Source of the DNA: Effrenium voratum
Lineage: Eukaryota > Sar > Dinophyceae > Suessiales > Symbiodiniaceae
Assembly (NCBI GenBank): GCA_963377175.1
Contig: CAUJNA010003240.1
Span: 146,501-210,500, forward strand
Reading direction: 5' to 3'
DNA length: 64,000 bases
Shown: one piece after another, positions 1-10,450 of the stretch
Layout of the letters: each line of letters begins with the position of its first letter
Position numbering within the stretch: the first letter of the stretch is position 1
Program-made: the position numbers and the translations under genes
The notes under the pieces: model-generated
What the model saw: only the letters and a program-made list of their open reading frames with translations
What the model was told of the DNA's origin: nothing
The model's database searches: none

Positions 1-19
1 AGTCTCGTCCTGGGAAAAC

Positions 20-1303
20 GTGGGGTCCGCCAGCTTACCGCACGCCAGCTTCAGCAGCGAGCCAGAGCCCGCCAGTCCACCGAACCCAGAGAGCTCATGG
101 ACTTGCTCTGATGACTACGATCGCTGCCCGGACCTCAGTGTGCCATCAAAAGGACTCCCCCACTTGTTAGCCACAGTCACTCGCCATTCTGCCAGATCCG
201 CACCTCCACAGCTTCGACAAGTTCTACCTGAATCTCGTGGAGAATCCGGAGTCTCTTGGTCTCGCTGGCTCCGCCGCCCGGCCGCATTGACGCCACGCAT
301 ACATTCAATGTATACTACTCTGACCCCACACAGGCATGCGCAGGAGTGCATTAGTATGCATTTCACACTGACTTGCACCTTGATGCACGCCCACACAGTG
401 CGCACGCAATTTGCAGCCTCTCCCCCAACGCACATGCAAGCAACAAACTCAGGACTACCTCCAGGACTTCCGGTGGACGTACGCCGGTCTGAAGCCCAAT
501 GGCACCTATGCCGGTGGGCACATCACCATGCAGACGTGCCCCAGCCTCTTGAGCACACACCTATGTGCCCGCAAGCCTACATTCTTGCAGTGCCCTCCAG
601 GTACTTTGGAACCCACATTGCTTCCGTTGTGACCCTTGTCATCGAGTCCCTGAATGCCAGAGCACACAAGGGCAAGGCATCCCACCAGGGCATCCTCGCT
701 TGGCTTCAGACCCTGTCAACTGGCCGCATTCCCTATGGCCCGGTGCTCGCGCAGCACAGCATGCGGCAGGGGTCCTGGAGGTTCACAGACTGCGGGTGGC
801 TCTACCCGGACTGCCTCAGCCCCTGGTTTGAAAAAATGAGGATAGTCGTGCATCCTGACTGGTTGCATTTGTGCTCACTGGCCCTTGCCAAGGTGACAGG
901 AGTGGCTCCAGTGGCTCCAGTGGATCCAGCTTCTTGGCAGCATTCTAGCGTAGCTGCTGCTCCAGCAAAGTCGTGGCTTGCAGCTGCCCGAGGCTTTAAC
1001 TTCCTGGACCACTACGCCAAGGCCGTGGATCGCATCCACGTGTTGCTCATCTTTGAGGGCAGCTGCCTCAGTGCGGCTGGCGTGGAGCTGACGGAGGACA
1101 CGACGTCAACCAGGGCGCAGATGAAGCAGCTGTGGCGCTACCGGGGCAAGGTTGACTGGAACAGCTGGTCCCTCCCGTCCCTCAGTTGCTCTTGTTTAAT
1201 GCAGGGCACACAGAGCATCATAGCACTCCTGCCTCGCTCAGGTATCCCGGCGTCACGCCCCACCTCTTCAAGGCGGAAGGCATCCTCCGGGACCACTCCC
1301 TGA
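20..1303 (+). CDS. Unrecognised ORF, possibly several exons read through
   Basis: A 427-codon open frame that I do not recognise. Parts look protein-like (about 600-870 and 960-1180), but the stretch at 440-560 reads more convincingly in a different frame, with a run FRWTYAGLKPNGTYAGG. This suggests real exons of a spliced gene lie here and that the single long frame is partly accidental. A CAGTGG-type repeat sits inside the frame near 903-925 and encodes VAPVAPVDP. The gene may begin before the window. Confidence that some coding sequence exists is moderate; confidence in this exact model is low. Confidence 0.3.
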   Translation: MGSASLPHASFSSEPEPASPPNPESSWTCSDDYDRCPDLSVPSKGLPHLLATVTRHSARSAPPQLRQVLPESRGESGVSWSRWLRRPAALTPRIHSMYTTLTPHRHAQECISMHFTLTCTLMHAHTVRTQFAASPPTHMQATNSGLPPGLPVDVRRSEAQWHLCRWAHHHADVPQPLEHTPMCPQAYILAVPSRYFGTHIASVVTLVIESLNARAHKGKASHQGILAWLQTLSTGRIPYGPVLAQHSMRQGSWRFTDCGWLYPDCLSPWFEKMRIVVHPDWLHLCSLALAKVTGVAPVAPVDPASWQHSSVAAAPAKSWLAAARGFNFLDHYAKAVDRIHVLLIFEGSCLSAAGVELTEDTTSTRAQMKQLWRYRGKVDWNSWSLPSLSCSCLMQGTQSIIALLPRSGIPASRPTSSRRKASSGTTP

Positions 1304-1439
1304 GCTTGGTCGAGGACAGCCTGCCACTGTCCACTCTAGTGCCATCCAGTGGATCAAGTTGGTGGGTCGACCTCTTTGTCACCATGTTCGTGTGCCGCTA
1401 GTCTGAACACATAGTAGTGAGCACACTTGATACACCATT

Positions 1440-2010
1440 AATATGTGAGTTTGCATGTGTGTATGTAATGTAAAGTAATGAATGCAATGCAATGGAATGT
1501 GTGTCACATAATGCAATGCAATGCAATGTGATGCAATTCAGCCCACAGTAGCGCAATGTAATGTAACGCAACGCAACACTATGCAATGTAATGCAACGCA
1601 GCATGTTGTAATGTAATGCGACACAAAACAAAGGTTGTAATCTAATGTATGCTGTGTAATTGCGGTTCACATAGTGTAACATCATGCAGCACAGTGCAGT
1701 GTGACGCAGTGCAATGCAGCTCTGTGCAGTGCAGTGCGATGTGACGTGATGCCACGCGATGCACAACAAACTTTGTAAACCAATGCCGCGCAGCACAATG
1801 CAATGTGACGTAACAAGGTGTAATGCCAGGTAGCGTCATGTGCCGTGACAGAATGAAACACACCATTGCATTAATGCGCGACACAGTGCAGTACTGTCAT
1901 GTCATGTGCAGTACTGCACTGTGTTGCGCATTAATGCAATGTTATGCAAAGTAATGTGATGTAATGCACTGTAATGTAATGTAACTTAATGTAATGTCCA
2001 TTGTGTTGAT
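1440..2010. repeat. ATGCAATG-type degenerate short repeat
   Basis: About 570 bp made of degenerate 5-10 bp units such as TGCAATG, TGTAATG and AACGCAACG. Open frames on the minus strand here are low-complexity translations of the repeat and are not called as genes. Confidence 0.8.
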
Positions 2011-2150
2011 ACGTATTTATAGATAGACATGTATCTATATATATATATGTATATGTAATAGATATTTTGATCGATAGATGGAGAGGTGTTGATATCGATA
2101 TCGACGATATCAATAATGATCTCGCATCGATATTGACATGTGTATGGGTT
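2010..2150. other. AT-rich tract with GATATC/ATCGAT palindromes
   Basis: The tract holds alternating TA and GATA-like steps, followed by overlapping GATATCGATATC and CATCGATATTG palindromes. It is much more AT-rich than the surrounding DNA. No gene is seen in it. Confidence 0.6.
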
Positions 2151-2495
2151 GGGTCTGTGCGTAGGACGCTTGCATGCAGAACTTTCATGATCATATGATT
2201 TCCTGAGGCTTCGACTTCCCGCATCGCGGGGGCATCACGATGTACAAGATCCCAAGCGTCAATTGGACATATGGGACGGACTATGTCCCAATGGAGCGGG
2301 CCGAGGCGTTCACGATGCCCCATGGCTGCACTCCAGGGCGCTCATACCATGCTTCTGACTCTATGATTCTCACTCCCTTGACTTGCTTCAGGGCTCCGAA
2401 TTTCTGGCTGGAAGCTCGCGGCGGTCATTGTGCTTATGTCGCCTTCACGGGGACGCGCCTTGGCCGCTCATCGCCCCATCCTTTGTAACTGCCTC

Positions 2496-2813
2496 ATGCT
2501 CTCAAAGCTTGGCAATGTCCTTTCCGTGTATCTTGTGCTTCTCCACGCAGTTTGCTTGTCTCTGTGCGAGGCCTTGGCAGCTCCAGCGAGCACTGACCCT
2601 GAGTCAGCAGGGCAAGGGCGCCGGCAAGGCACCGGCCAAGCTGGTGGCCATGGAGTGGGCCAAAGGCCCGGCGAACCCCCACGCTCGCACGCGTCCGGTT
2701 TTGCACCTTCTTCGCATCGACGAAGAAGACGTGCCGGCAGCAGTTCACACGTCATTCGTGAACTGCTATCAGAATCAGTAGGCACTTGCTTGTTTGGGTC
2801 CAGTAGGGTCTAG
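2496..2813 (+). CDS. Possible small secreted protein
   Basis: A 105-codon frame from an ATG at 2496 (the frame is open further upstream). Residues 1-28 resemble a signal peptide: a basic start, then a hydrophobic run (VLSVYLVLLHAVCLSL), then small residues ALAAPAS. The rest is Gly/Gln/Arg rich with an RRRRR run. The 3' end runs into a CAGTGG-type repeat. Another frame over the same DNA is also open, so this may be chance or an exon of a spliced gene. No family recognised. Confidence 0.25.
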   Translation: MLSKLGNVLSVYLVLLHAVCLSLCEALAAPASTDPESAGQGRRQGTGQAGGHGVGQRPGEPPRSHASGFAPSSHRRRRRAGSSSHVIRELLSESVGTCLFGSSRV

Positions 2814-2838
2814 TGGGTCTAGTGGGTCCAGTAGTCCA
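2796..2838. repeat. CAGTGG-type nonamer cluster
   Basis: Tandem degenerate units of the form GGTCCAGTAGGGTCTAGTGG. This is one of many clusters of a roughly 9-bp unit (CCAGTGGNT) scattered through the non-copia part of the window. Confidence 0.7.
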
Positions 2839-3739
2839 GCCATTAGATGAAGGATTAGACTCCCTCGAGCCAACTTTGGGCACCCAGTATGACCCTCTAT
2901 ACCCGTGGCCACTAGACCTCCCCATGGACGGTCTCAAACGGCTCCAGTGCGCGTGGACAGCACACTGGAAGCCAGCCATATGCCTGCCATCTTCCCATCA
3001 TGTTCAGCCAGTTTCCCCGCAAGGGCTGGGCCAACAACTGCAATGTTTTAGCATGTTTAGCGTCGTAATTGCTACAGTTCCAGAAGCCTCTTTTGGGCTG
3101 TCCCACCAAAGGGGACTAGGGAATCGCCCACCCCTGCTGCAGGGAGGATGTTGCTGCATAGGTGCAAAATAAGTGCAAACCATCAGTGCGTGCATGTCAG
3201 CAGCGCTACAGATCATGATTTATGAAGAAGTGCCCGCCGTCAGAGCTTGATGGCAACTTGCCTACTTTCCTGCCTCAGCTTGGCCAAGGAAATGCCAACT
3301 GGTCGCGGGAACAGGGTCGGACGGGGCCTCAGTTCGGCTTGGGCAAGTGCAAGCCGTGTCTTCCTGTTGGCTCAGGGAAGCTTATTATCTTGTCAAGTTG
3401 CTTTGCCGGGCAAACGCCTGAGGGCAATGCAGCCCCACTGTCATGACAGAACTTGAGCATTGATAATAGCTAGCCTCACGATTTCCTGTGTTCTCCAAGT
3501 GCTGGCTTCTTTCTCACACAGCTGCGCATTCAGCCCTTTCCCTTGTGCAGATGTTGGTGCGTTGCAAGGATAAACTCACCCACACGGCCACTCTGCCCGC
3601 CAGGCAGTCACCGCGCTGGCCATTACCGGAAGCAGCCTCAGACCCTGACGCCATGCCTGCACCCATGGGCCCGCAGTAGCCTCCACATGTTTTGAGGGAT
3701 CCAGTGGGAGTAGGTCCATTAGGCACAGGGCTCAAGGGC

Positions 3740-3782
3740 TAGGGCTGGCACTCCAGTGGGTCTAGTGATCCAGTGGGTCTCA
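3740..3782. repeat. CAGTGG-type nonamer cluster
   Basis: Units CTCCAGTGGGTCTAGTGATC and CCAGTGGGTCTC immediately upstream of the AP2-like exon. Confidence 0.65.
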
Positions 3783-3790
3783 GCTTCGCC

Positions 3791-4264
3791 ATGCCACCCT
3801 CAAAGTATCGCCATGTCTACTGGCGCGCCCAGAAGCACCAAGAGGGCTACTTTGTTCAGTTTGCTCCTCGTCTGCAGGTGCATGCCAGTGTGTCTCATCG
3901 GCCCCTCACATCCACCTTGCAAGCCAAGGGTGGCAAAACGCACGGGAAGCTGTTCAGCACAGAGCTGGAAGCTGCCCAGCATCTCAAGAAAGAACTTGGT
4001 GCAAAGTCACTGACAGAGCTGCGGAGGAGACACTAATGTTATCACCACCACTTCTGTTCTAGCCTCACTTTAGCATCAATGCCAGGACTTCGAAGAGCAA
4101 GGCCGTCTCCAAGAAGCGTCCGACAGAGGGCTCAGAAGCAGACAGCAAGCAGGGGCAGCCCAGGAAGAAGATCAAGCAGAAGAAGCCACCACAGCCACAA
4201 GGGCCCAAAGAGCAAGGCCAGTGCAAGTGGCAGCAAAGCAATGAAGACCAGCAAGAATACTAGC
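3791..4264 (+). CDS. AP2-like DNA-binding domain protein
   Basis: Exon 1 starts at ATG 3791 and encodes SKYRHVYW, the first strand of an AP2/ERF-type domain. A 51-bp GT-AG intron at 3878-3928 fits well: removing it joins the first strand to GGKTHGKLFSTELEAAQHL, which matches the second half of AP2 domains (GGK..H.G.F.TE.EAA). The frame stops at 4036. A lysine-rich frame at about 4085-4264 (KKRP, RKKIKQKKPP) may be a further exon. AP2-like proteins are numerous in alveolates and act as sequence-specific DNA binders, so a nuclear role is inferred. CAGTGG-type repeats lie just upstream (3740-3780). Confidence 0.6.
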
Positions 4265-4813
4265 AGTAGCAGCACTGGTGAGAAGAGCAAGACTGCCAAG
4301 CAGACCGAGACTAGCAAGAGTAGCGAGCAAGGGAAGCCTCAGCCAGCAAAGCCCTGCCTGAAGAGGCCTGCGTCAGCACCAGTGCAGGCGGGGCAGGCCC
4401 AGCCCTTCTTTTGAAGATGCCTGCGCATGCGTGCCTCAGGACGCGGTGCCCGTGGACCTCCAGATTCCGAACTGCCTCCCTGCTTCTCCAGGCTTGTCTC
4501 TCAACCACTCAGCTAGGACTGACCTTTTCAGGATGTGTCTGACACCAGCCCGAATTTGGTCCAGCTTTACTTGCACAAGGACACTGCAGTGCTCAGAGCT
4601 TGTGAGCACACCAGTGCCTTTTGAAGGACATGGAGTGGCTGCGATCCGTTTGCCGACTGGTGGCTCTGTCTCGGGTTCGAGTGACTTGACTCACAACTGT
4701 AGCAGCAAGGGACTGCATCCTTGGTCGCTTTGCTGCAAGGCCATAGCGGCCCTGAAGTGCATTGAGGAGACCCTGCTGAGCCTAGGCGCGCACACCTGCA
4801 TCCCAGACCAGAG

Positions 4814-5710
4814 GGCACTGTGTGGCTCTCATGCACTCTCATATTAGACACTGTTTATCACATTTGCACTCATCACATTTATCATATGTTCTCACAGATG
4901 CCCTGAGTGTCTCACACGACTGTCTGGCTTTCTCACATTTTCTCACACATACTTCTCACACTTCTCACTTGTTCTCATATTATATGCATTGATGGCACCT
5001 CATCGCAAGTTTCTCATATCACTTCACACACTCACATACTTCACCAACTGCACGCTCTGACATCTTCTCAGATGTCTCATAGTTTCTCATAGTTTCTCAT
5101 ATTTCTCATACTTCTCACATTTCTCACATTTCTCACGTGTCTCACATCTCTCATAGTTTCTCATAGTTTCTCATATTTTCTCATATTTCTGATACGTTCT
5201 CATATTTCTCATATATTCTCATATGCTTATCATATGTTCTCATATTTCTCCTGGCCTCTCACATTTTCTCATATTTCTCATACTTGGCCCATATGTCTCA
5301 TAGGCTTGTCACGTTTCTCATTGTTCCTCGCATTTGCTTCTCATATGGTCTCAGACGCTGTCATAGTTTAGCACGCATTTCCCACGTGTTCTCATATATT
5401 CTCATAGGTGCTCAGGAGGGAAACGTGACAAGACATGCAAGTATAGGAAGTTGCACTTCCCATGTTTGCATCTCTTGGCAGGTTTCCCATTATGAGCTCA
5501 TCAGTGCAGTGGTAAAGTCCACTCATCTTCTCACATTTTATCAAGTTCTCATATTATACGTGTTGATGGCACCTCATCACAAGTTTCTCATATCATTTCA
5601 CGTGCTCACATACTTCATCAAATGCACTTCTGCTCTCACCTTTTCGCACGTGCTCCCATAGCTTCTCACAGTGTATCATAGTCTCTCATAGTTTCTCATA
5701 TTTAACTGCA
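4814..5710. repeat. TCTCATA array, left arm of block L
   Basis: About 0.9 kb of degenerate 7-11 bp units (TTCTCATAG, TTTCTCATAT). It forms one arm of a block whose other arm (5875-6240) is the same repeat in reverse complement. The whole block recurs at 10640-12100. No gene is supported here; an open frame at 5284-5661 is a translation of the repeat and hairpin. Confidence 0.85.
5410..5497. other. 88-nt conserved hairpin (copy 1)
   Basis: The sequence folds on itself almost end to end: GCTCA (5410-5414) with TGAGC (5493-5497), GGGAAAC (5418-5424) with GTTTCCC (5482-5488), AAGA with TCTT, and a 17-position inner stem (5435-5451 with 5455-5471) closed by a TGC loop. The same hairpin is found at 11288-11375, 27359-27446 and 60589-60676, with a diverged form near 30555-30640. 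Confidence 0.75.
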
Positions 5711-5792
5711 TGCTTTAAGGTTTTATGAGTGCACTGACTTGCAGGCTGCGTGTTCTGCACGAAAGCATCATGCACGCACAGGGCACAGGGTG

Positions 5793-5872
5793 CAAAGGAA
5801 ACTGACAGGTGAAAGCAAGGGACTGGCGCCACGAGTGGACCACTCCTTTGCTTTCCCCCATCAGTTTACTTG
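5793..5872. other. 80-nt foldback FB0 (copy 1)
   Basis: The 5' arm (GGAAACTGA, GTGAAAGCAAGG) pairs with the 3' arm (CCTTTGCTTTC, TCAGTTT) around a short loop. It lies exactly between the TCTCATA and TATGAGA arms. It repeats at 11686-11765 and resembles the foldbacks at 10114 and 10370. Confidence 0.7.
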
Positions 5873-5874
5873 TG

Positions 5875-6240
5875 AGAAAATATGAGAGAAGCTACGAGAA
5901 CCTATGATAAACTCTGGGAAAATAAGAGAGTGCGCTACAAAATGTGAGAGCATATGAGATGCGCGAACAAGTCTGAAAATGTGAACAATGATTAGCAAGT
6001 GCGAGAACATATGAGAGCATATAGTTAAATGTGAGAAGTGTGAGAAATCTACGATCAGCTATGATAAGCTGTGATGAGGTGTGAGAGCATGTGAGAACAC
6101 GTGAGACGTGTGAAAAAATATGAGAAATGTGAGAAATGTGAGAAGCTATGAGAAGCTATGAGAAATATGAGAAAGCATGAGAAATGTAAGAAACTATGAG
6201 AAACTATGAGAATTATGAGAAACTATTAGACATATGAGAC
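5875..6240. repeat. TATGAGA array, right arm of block L
   Basis: Degenerate units such as ATATGAGAA and CTATGAGAAG, the reverse complement of the left arm. Together the arms form a very large imperfect inverted repeat. Confidence 0.85.
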
Positions 6241-6640
6241 ACGCACAGACACGTGCAGACACAGACACGCGCGTGCACACCCATGCATGCAAGCGTATGC
6301 ACAAGTGCGCACGCGCCCGCCAATGCACGCGCACTTTCAGATGCAGGGGCGGGCGTGCAAGTGCCGAGCACGAGCACGCGCGCGCGAGCACCCACACCCG
6401 CACGCGCGCAAAAGGTGCACACGCACTCACACTCCCGTGCGTGCATGCACATCCACGCGCACGCATGCGCGCACGCACACGCGCACACGCACACAGACGT
6501 GCATGCGCACCTGGGCGCACTTGCAAAGGCGCACACACACACGCGCACACACGCACGCACACACGCACACACACACACACACGCCCACACACGCGCGTAT
6601 CTGCGCAAATGCAGGCACTCACGCGCCCCCACCTGCGCAC
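6240..6640. repeat. Alternating CA/CG tract (Z-DNA prone)
   Basis: About 400 bp of alternating purine-pyrimidine steps (CACGCACACACG, GCGCACAC), directly after the TATGAGA arm. All six frames stay open for long stretches and give low-complexity His/Thr/Arg or Cys/Val/Arg peptides, so no gene is called. Confidence 0.85.
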
Positions 6641-6794
6641 CAGCGGCTTGACGCGAGTTGCTCGGTATTTTTCAGCTGTAGACCCACTGTGTTTGAGCCA
6701 AGGATGAGAGATACGAGCACACTGATGGTGTCACTGACGCAGCATAGCCCCTTGAACTTCTACTTCCACATGGCACCTTGCGCACCGTGGCAAA

Positions 6795-7067
6795 GTGGCC
6801 CACTGTCATGCTTTGCTGAGCTTTTTGTGCACTGCTCCTCGTCCTTCACAGGCACTCCTGAGCCTCCTGAACCACGCTCGCTTCTATGGGCTGCAGGGGA
6901 GAGCTCTCTCCCACAATCAGACCGTGTTTCAGGCCATGACATCTGGCTTGCACACAGCCCAGACCATGGCCACTGAGTTTGGAATGGCGCAGTGCATGCG
7001 AGCAGCACCGCGGCTGCAGGGGGGGCGGGCAACTTGGAGCCAGCCTGACAGAGTGGACTGTAGCTGA
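6795..7067 (+). CDS. Possible exon, function unknown
   Basis: An open frame whose middle part (LLSLLNHARFYGLQ, ALSHNQTVFQAMTSG) looks like ordinary protein, unlike the flanks. It may be a 5' exon of the gene whose better exons follow from 7607. The edges are not defined. No family recognised. Confidence 0.3.
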   Translation: MAHCHALLSFLCTAPRPSQALLSLLNHARFYGLQGRALSHNQTVFQAMTSGLHTAQTMATEFGMAQCMRAAPRLQGGRATWSQPDRVDCS

Positions 7068-7606
7068 GCCAGCAGTGACAGACGCACTGAGGAAATCAAG
7101 CTAGGGACAGCCTTTCTGTGGCTTCTGATGACCTCCGGCACCGCGCAGGAGGAGTTGCAGGACGAGGCGGCACAGTGCTCAGATGGTGCAAAGAGTCAAA
7201 GTCATAGGATCAGGCTGCTTGACAGTTGAGGTCTCCAGGGTTTTGGGTGCTCACGTCGGCGAGTTCCCAGTTGCCACTCGAGAGCACCATAGCAGCACAG
7301 TGGCAGCATGTTGACAGCACGCCCCATGCAGCCACTAAAGGTCCAGGGCCGTGGTCAAGTGACTCGAGTCACTGCTGGCGGGTACCTGTCCAACAACGCG
7401 GCCATGGGCCTGCTTTGTTGGGCTGACTGCATAGGCGGGCTAGCAGCTCTGCAAGACTTGCAGCCCAGCAAGACTTGGGAGGCCTGACCCGGGGAACCCC
7501 GGTGGGCGAAGTGACGCACAGGGAGCTGACGCAGTCTCAGTGCTGACCTTAGTCTCAGCAGCTCATAGCACTCTGTGCCCAGCTGCACTAACCTGGCCAG
7601 AGGCGA

Positions 7607-9595
7607 TCAGACTTCAAGCAGTTTGGCCTCACAAGCCCGTCAGGGTTTGCCAAGCTTTGCATGCAAGCCTCTGAGTCGGCTCGGCGCGGGCTGGTGCAAC
7701 TAACAGGCCAGCTGCGCACGATTCCTCACTTGCAGTCAAAGGCCCTTCAGGAGTCCTATATCCGCACCTTGGCTGCAGCCCAGCAGCGCTCGTTTGACTA
7801 AGTGGCTTGCAGACCACTCGTCGCGACAGTGGAGGTTTGAGTCCCTTGTCAGGAGTCTCATGGCCCTTTTTGATGGTCGCCGTGTGTGAAGCGCAGACAT
7901 GCCTGGGCAAAGCAAGCGCGGCCTGCTTAATCAAGCTCGCAGACAAGGCAGGCACGGACTTGGCGGGTGGCCTGGCACACTGCCTTGCACTTCTGCAAGG
8001 TCCTCCAGGAGAAGTACTCCCTTCCTGAGCGATTTGAAGAAGAGGCACCTCAGGGCGCCTCAACTTGCTGGACAGCTTGCCAGCAAGCATTTGTCGACCT
8101 CTCCGTGCCTCGAGAGCCTCCTGACGCCAAGCCACGAGAAGACAAGAGTGCTGCGAACTCAGTCCTTCACGACGTCACGCAGTTCAGTTTGGTCTGAGAC
8201 TGAATTGTAGTTTGACTCTCAGGTCAAGTGGCTGCTCCTTTCAATTCAGTCAGGCTTGAACGTGAAGGCGAAATGGCAGCACTGCGCAGACCAGGCACGC
8301 CCAGTGGCCTGGTATCACTTCTTTGCTTGCCAAGTTCTTGGCATCAGCGCCGACACACCAGGCACCTGATCCGCATTTGGACCTGGGACTTATTGCCTGC
8401 ATGTGTGCTAGACAGCTCCACTGCTGTAGAGCTGAGGGTCCGAGATTTGCCAGCTGCTGCGCTCCAAGCTGCCCAGCACGGCTATAACTTTTATGGCGAG
8501 CAACAGTGGCTTGTGGCCATATCGCTCATGAGCCCAACGTCTCCAGACTTTAGCCTTGGTGAGACTGCAGGGCTTCTAGTGGTGTAGTGGCTCCAGTTTT
8601 TCCAGTCACCCCAAGTAAAGAGCTGGCTCTACCAGCGAGCACTGGACGCCACCTCACTCAGTGTCCCTAGCGGCCTCACCTTTTCCAGCAGCTTCAAAAC
8701 TGGAAGCTTTTGCGAAGTAAAAATGGCTGATTCTTTGATGAGGAAGCCTGGCTCACCTCAGAGACACACCCTCACTGGTGAGATCACAGTTGCCACTGCA
8801 TAATAAGTTCAATCCGCGCTTTCCAGTAGTGGATCAAGTGGGTCAAGGCAAGCCAGCACATCTGCCAAATGCCGAGCATCTCAGCATTGAGGCGCAGTAG
8901 GAGACACAGCTGAGAGTGCACCCCGGTGCAATACATTGGCTGGGGGGGCCGCAGGGCAGCCGGGGGGCCAGCCGTGGCTGTGACAAGTGCGCGCTAGGAG
9001 CATCCAGCTGGAGACCGGGAATGCGGAGGAGGCGCAGCACATGTTTTGATCAGTCAAGTGAGGGCTAACTTACGGCCTGTGCCAGGCTGACTCGTGGCCT
9101 GACGCACAGCCAAGGGACAAGGCCTTCCTGGAGGCAGGCTATTTGCTTAGGGTTCACTTGACAAGTTGAAGTCTCACACACCCTCCCCTTTGAGCCTTGG
9201 AAGTCTCATCCCACATTTTATTTGAGGCTGGGCAGACTGGCTTGATGTCTCTCTGTGGTCATTTGCACTGCGATAGGTGTTGCAGGGGGAGGCGAAGCAT
9301 CTTTGCAAGGAGGAGTCCCCAAGATCCAGGCAGAAGGCCACACTTGTCTGTTCTCATGCTGTGCTGGCGTACTGCGCTGCAGACAGAAGATGACATCGAC
9401 CTGATCGCAGAGGCCTTTGTGGACGAGGTGTGCACTTTATCCAGCCCACGTGATGCAGCATTTTGTCGCCAGGCCAAAATTATCGCAGCGAGTGAAGTGA
9501 TTGGCCCTAGAAGAAAGCTGTTTGAGCTGGCTGCCATCAGTCTGAGTGCCAGCGCACGCGTGCTGCTGCGCACTAAGCGCCTTGGGCCATACTAA
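7607..9595 (+). CDS. Unrecognised multi-exon gene
   Basis: Several protein-like exons follow one another on the plus strand. The segment 7607-7801 reads FGLTSPSGFAKLCMQASES then LTGQLRTIPHLQSKALQES, ending in TAA or an intron. The segment 7967-8197 includes VLQEKYSLPERFEEEAPQG. The segment 8228-8587 includes ALQAAQHGYNFYGEQQWLV. The segment 9380-9595 includes EDDIDLIAEAFVDEVCTLSS and ends at TAA 9593. Frames change between them, as expected of short dinoflagellate introns, but splice sites could not be fixed. CAGTGG-type repeats lie at 8585 and 9637. I do not recognise the product. It could also be a decayed gene. Confidence 0.4.
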
Positions 9596-10113
9596 TTTGC
9601 ATTAATTCATGGGTGCCATAGTTGTCAGAGCAGCCCACTGGTTCCAGTTGGTCCAGTGGTCCAGTGGCACCCTGCCGGGCCAGAGCTCAGTTAGCAAGTG
9701 CGAAAATCCCCACGGTCACTGCAACGGTCACTGCAGTGAGATGTCTTCACACTGAAGCAAGTTCCCATTAAGCACTGCAGCACGACCTGACATGGTGCAA
9801 TCTGTCTTTGCTCACCTGCACTGCATTTTTCACATCTAAAGTGCATCTCTCTAGGTTGAGGCTGATGGGTGCAAGCTTGTTTTAGGTGTGGGATAGGTGC
9901 TCGGCAGAGTGATGCATCTCACCAAAGTGCGCAGCAGACTTCTTTTTTTCTACAGCCCAGTAATGGATGCTCGCCAGCACTGCGTGCCTGACTTCACACC
10001 TGCGTGGTCACCTAATTGTCCCAGCTAGCACGCACTGCATTATCCTGACATACTTGCAACAGACATCGCATGTGGGCACAGTGCATTACCATGTTAGCAT
10101 GTCACGTTGGCTG

Positions 10114-10193
10114 CAGGAAAATGAAGGGCAAAGGCAACGGGTAGGTGTCAGAGGCGCGCACCTTACTCTTTGCCTTCCCCCTTCATTTTCCTG
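10114..10193. other. 80-nt foldback FB1
   Basis: A perfect 15-bp outer stem (CAGGAAAATGAAGGG with CCCTTCATTTTCCTG) continues inward as AAGGCAA..GGTG with CACC..TTTGCCTT. The arms are related to those of FB0 and FB2 but differ in sequence. Confidence 0.75.
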
Positions 10194-10369
10194 GCTGCGC
10201 GCAAGCACTCACACGCATGCGCACACGTTTGCTGCAGGACGCACTTGCTGCACCCGCGTTTACGCAGCACTGGCGGGTGCTGGAAGCAGCCCTGACGGAC
10301 GCACGCATGCGCGCGCATGCGCACACTGCGTGGCAGAACATGTCTGAAGCACGGCCCACTTGCGTGAGA

Positions 10370-10450
10370 GGGACAAGAATAATGGCGACTGCAACGAGTG
10401 GATGTCAGACGCAGACACCTTACTCGTTGCTGTCTCCACTTTTCTTTCCT
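10370..10450. other. 80-nt foldback FB2
   Basis: GCAACGAGT pairs with ACTCGTTGC, and flanking GAC/GTC and TGG/CCA pairs extend the stem. The loop region (GTCAGACGC) resembles that of FB1 (GTCAGAGGC). Confidence 0.65.

Noticed and set aside
1398..2323. Minus-strand ORFs of 80-132 codons
   Set aside because: They translate the ATGCAATG repeat and AT-rich tract; composition is repetitive and no domain is seen.
4814..6240. Possible CRISPR-like array
   Set aside because: Units are only 7-11 bp, degenerate and without spacers; the genome is eukaryotic.
6194..6707. Long overlapping ORFs on both strands in the CA/CG tract
   Set aside because: They are translations of a dinucleotide-like repeat, open in all frames and of extreme composition.
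6685..6712. TTGAGCCAA as a reverse-strand spliced-leader relic
   Set aside because: Nine bases match, but the following bases diverge and there is no gene context.
7629..8135. 168-codon minus-strand ORF
   Set aside because: The plus-strand exons at 7607-7801 and 7967-8197 look more protein-like; this frame is probably their shadow.
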